Of a stretch of DNA of 64,000 nt, positions 62,560-64,000 are shown one piece after another. Position numbers and translations under genes: made by a program. The DNA lies in contig NZ_CP054856.1 of NCBI RefSeq assembly GCF_018417475.1, positions 620,001-684,000 of the forward strand, in the 5' to 3' direction. This DNA is from Novosphingobium decolorationis. Lineage in GTDB: Bacteria > Pseudomonadota > Alphaproteobacteria > Sphingomonadales > Sphingomonadaceae. Under the pieces are notes generated by a model that was given only the letters and a program-made list of their open reading frames with translations, did no database searches and had not been told where the DNA came from. Within the stretch, counting starts at the first letter, position 1; the number at the start of each line of letters is the position of its first letter.

Positions 62560-64000
62560 ACCGCACGGGCCCACCTCCCACACTCCGAAAGCGGCGGGGG
62601 CTGCTTGCGATGTTCGGCGGCCTTGCCGCCCTGGGTGTGATTGCCGCCACGGTCGCTGTGCCCTGCGCAGCGGCGCGCAGCTCCCAGCCGCCTTGTCCGG
62701 TGACAACCGAGGCAGAGCAGGCTGAAGGCCCGCTGGCGGCACGTGCCCTGCGCACGCTTTTCGCGGACGAGGAGGCTCGCGAGGCGGCCCTCGATCCGCT
62801 TTCCGCGCTCTATCGCGGCGAAGTCCCTGACAGCGCCGATCTCGCGCGTATCTACACCGATGCGCTGCGCCGCGAACGGCTCGCATCCGCCCGGCACAGC
62901 CTTGCCTTGCTCGAAGCTATAGAGCGATGCGCGCTGACGGACGACCTGCGCCTTTCCCACGCCCTCTTCCAGGAGCGGATGGTCGAGCAAGTCGCGGCTC
63001 TACAGCCCGAAATGCGTGACCTCGAAGGGGCATTCCCGTTCCACCATTTTGCGGGGCTCCAGCTTGATTTTCCCTCACTCATCGCGCCCGGAGGGGCCTT
63101 TTCCTACGAGGACGAAGGGGATTACCGGGAGGTCCTGCGCCTCTACGCCGCCTTCCCCACGATCATCGACACCGCCATCGCCCGCTTCCGCGAGGGCGCC
63201 CAGAACGGTACGGTCCTGCCCCGTCTGACGGTGCAGCACATGATCACGCAGATCGATGCCCTGCTGGATAGGCCCGATCCCGAGGAACGCTTCCTCTCCC
63301 CCATCGAGGATCTTCCGCCCTCGCTTCCACAGGGCGTGGAGGCCGACCTCGTGCGCAGCTTCACGACATCCGCGCACACGGAAATCGTGCCCGCCTACCG
63401 CCGCCTTCGCGCCTTCCTGGCCGAGGACTACTTTCCTGCCGCACGCCCTTCAATCGGCCTTTCCGACATGCCGGGCGGCGCAGCTCTGTACCGGGCGCTG
63501 ATCGCGCGCGAGACCACGCTTTCACTCGACCCCGACGAGATCCACGCGCTTGGCACCCGCGAGGTCGCGCGGATCGAGGCGCAGATGACCAGGGTTGCCC
63601 GCGATCTGGGTAGCCACGTCCCCCTGCCCGAATTCTTCGAGAATATCCGCAGCGACCCGCGCTTTCATCCCCGCTCATCCGAAGACCTGCCCCAGCGCTT
63701 TGGCAAGGTGGCCGCCAGGGTCGACATGGCACTCCCCCGGTTCTTTCGCGTGCGCCCCGAAAGCCCGCTCCTGGTGCAGGCCTACCCGCCCGACCGCGCC
63801 CGCTACGAAGCGGGAGGGTCCTACGTGGAAGGTGCGGGCAGCCTCCCGGCGACCTTCTTCTACAACACCTATGACCTGGAACATCGCTTCGTCTCGGGTG
63901 TGACGACACTCTACCTGCACGAGGCCGTGCCCGGCCATCACCTGCAGATCAGCCTCGCGCGCGAGAATTCCGCCCTACCCGCCTTCCAGCGCAATTCGCA
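62532..64000 (+). CDS. DUF885 family peptidase-like protein, N-terminal part (cut by window edge)
   Basis: An open frame runs to the window end without a stop. From ATG 62532 it starts with a basic segment (LRKRRG) and a hydrophobic stretch (AMFGGLAALGVIAATVAVPCAAA), so it is probably exported; ATG 62610 is an alternative. The body matches DUF885 proteins: ARHSLALLEAIERCAL, LFQERMVEQVAAL, and near the end the metalloprotease-like motif LHEAVPGHHLQ. Such proteins are thought to be zinc peptidases or carboxypeptidases. The last roughly 100 or more residues are outside the window. Confidence 0.87.
   Translation, partial: MVSLPHLAIDRTGPPPTLRKRRGLLAMFGGLAALGVIAATVAVPCAAARSSQPPCPVTTEAEQAEGPLAARALRTLFADEEAREAALDPLSALYRGEVPDSADLARIYTDALRRERLASARHSLALLEAIERCALTDDLRLSHALFQERMVEQVAALQPEMRDLEGAFPFHHFAGLQLDFPSLIAPGGAFSYEDEGDYREVLRLYAAFPTIIDTAIARFREGAQNGTVLPRLTVQHMITQIDALLDRPDPEERFLSPIEDLPPSLPQGVEADLVRSFTTSAHTEIVPAYRRLRAFLAEDYFPAARPSIGLSDMPGGAALYRALIARETTLSLDPDEIHALGTREVARIEAQMTRVARDLGSHVPLPEFFENIRSDPRFHPRSSEDLPQRFGKVAARVDMALPRFFRVRPESPLLVQAYPPDRARYEAGGSYVEGAGSLPATFFYNTYDLEHRFVSGVTTLYLHEAVPGHHLQISLARENSALPAFQRNS

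Overview
The window reads as chromosomal DNA from a high-GC alphaproteobacterium, most likely a sphingomonad (order Sphingomonadales, Novosphingobium/Sphingobium-like). This rests on family-level recognition: a complete alphaproteobacterial nuo operon followed by birA, coaX, the RNase J gene and a DUF1467 gene; a GTTC-N7-GTTC SOS box in front of lexA; a DUF885 peptidase; an RcnB-like Arg-rich exported protein; and an Amt-like protein with a signal peptide. No rRNA, tRNA, CRISPR array or prophage was seen. Apart from one group II intron, the content is core metabolism.

Layout. 0-5 kb (minus strand): start of a PepSY membrane protein, a paired-palindrome repeat, a Gfo/Idh/MocA oxidoreductase overlapping pyrG, secG with its terminator, and tpiA. 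5-14.6 kb (plus): a PpiD-like chaperone, then trpE, a phosphodiester-glycosidase-like lipoprotein, trpG, trpD and trpC, then moaC-moeA, then SOS-controlled lexA. 14.6-19.8 kb: comEC (minus) divergent from gltX and gltA (plus). 19.8-26.6 kb: a poorly characterised block. Four minus-strand genes (Hpt-like, nucleotidyltransferase-like membrane protein, helical protein, histidine-kinase-like ATPase) lie back to back with a 920-residue membrane-anchored coiled-coil protein. Both the kinase-like and the Hpt-like proteins seem to lack the phospho-accepting histidine.

26.6-45.1 kb (minus): one long run with translationally coupled junctions, nuoABCD, two small extra genes, nuoEFGHIJKLMN, birA, coaX, the RNase J gene and a DUF1467 gene. 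It encodes respiratory complex I plus cofactor (biotin, CoA) and RNA-turnover functions. 45.6-49.9 kb (plus, with one minus gene): acetyl-CoA acetyltransferase, an SH3-domain exported protein, a 2-hydroxyacid dehydrogenase and a degenerate Amt-like membrane protein.

49.9-51.8 kb: a group II intron whose reverse transcriptase is frameshifted. It sits immediately after the T-tract of the terminator of the neighbouring nitronate monooxygenase-type gene, the insertion habit of group IIC introns. 51.8-56.2 kb (minus): that oxidoreductase, a methyltransferase with a lipoprotein signal, prfB and a periplasmic peroxiredoxin. 56.5-64 kb: a CitE-like lyase, an M28 peptidase (minus), ettA, an RcnB-like protein, a prolyl 4-hydroxylase-like dioxygenase and the start of a DUF885 peptidase cut by the window edge.

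The parts most worth a second look are the 19.8-26.6 kb block, the intron insertion, the lipoprotein gene inside the trp cluster, and the Amt-like protein missing a pore histidine.
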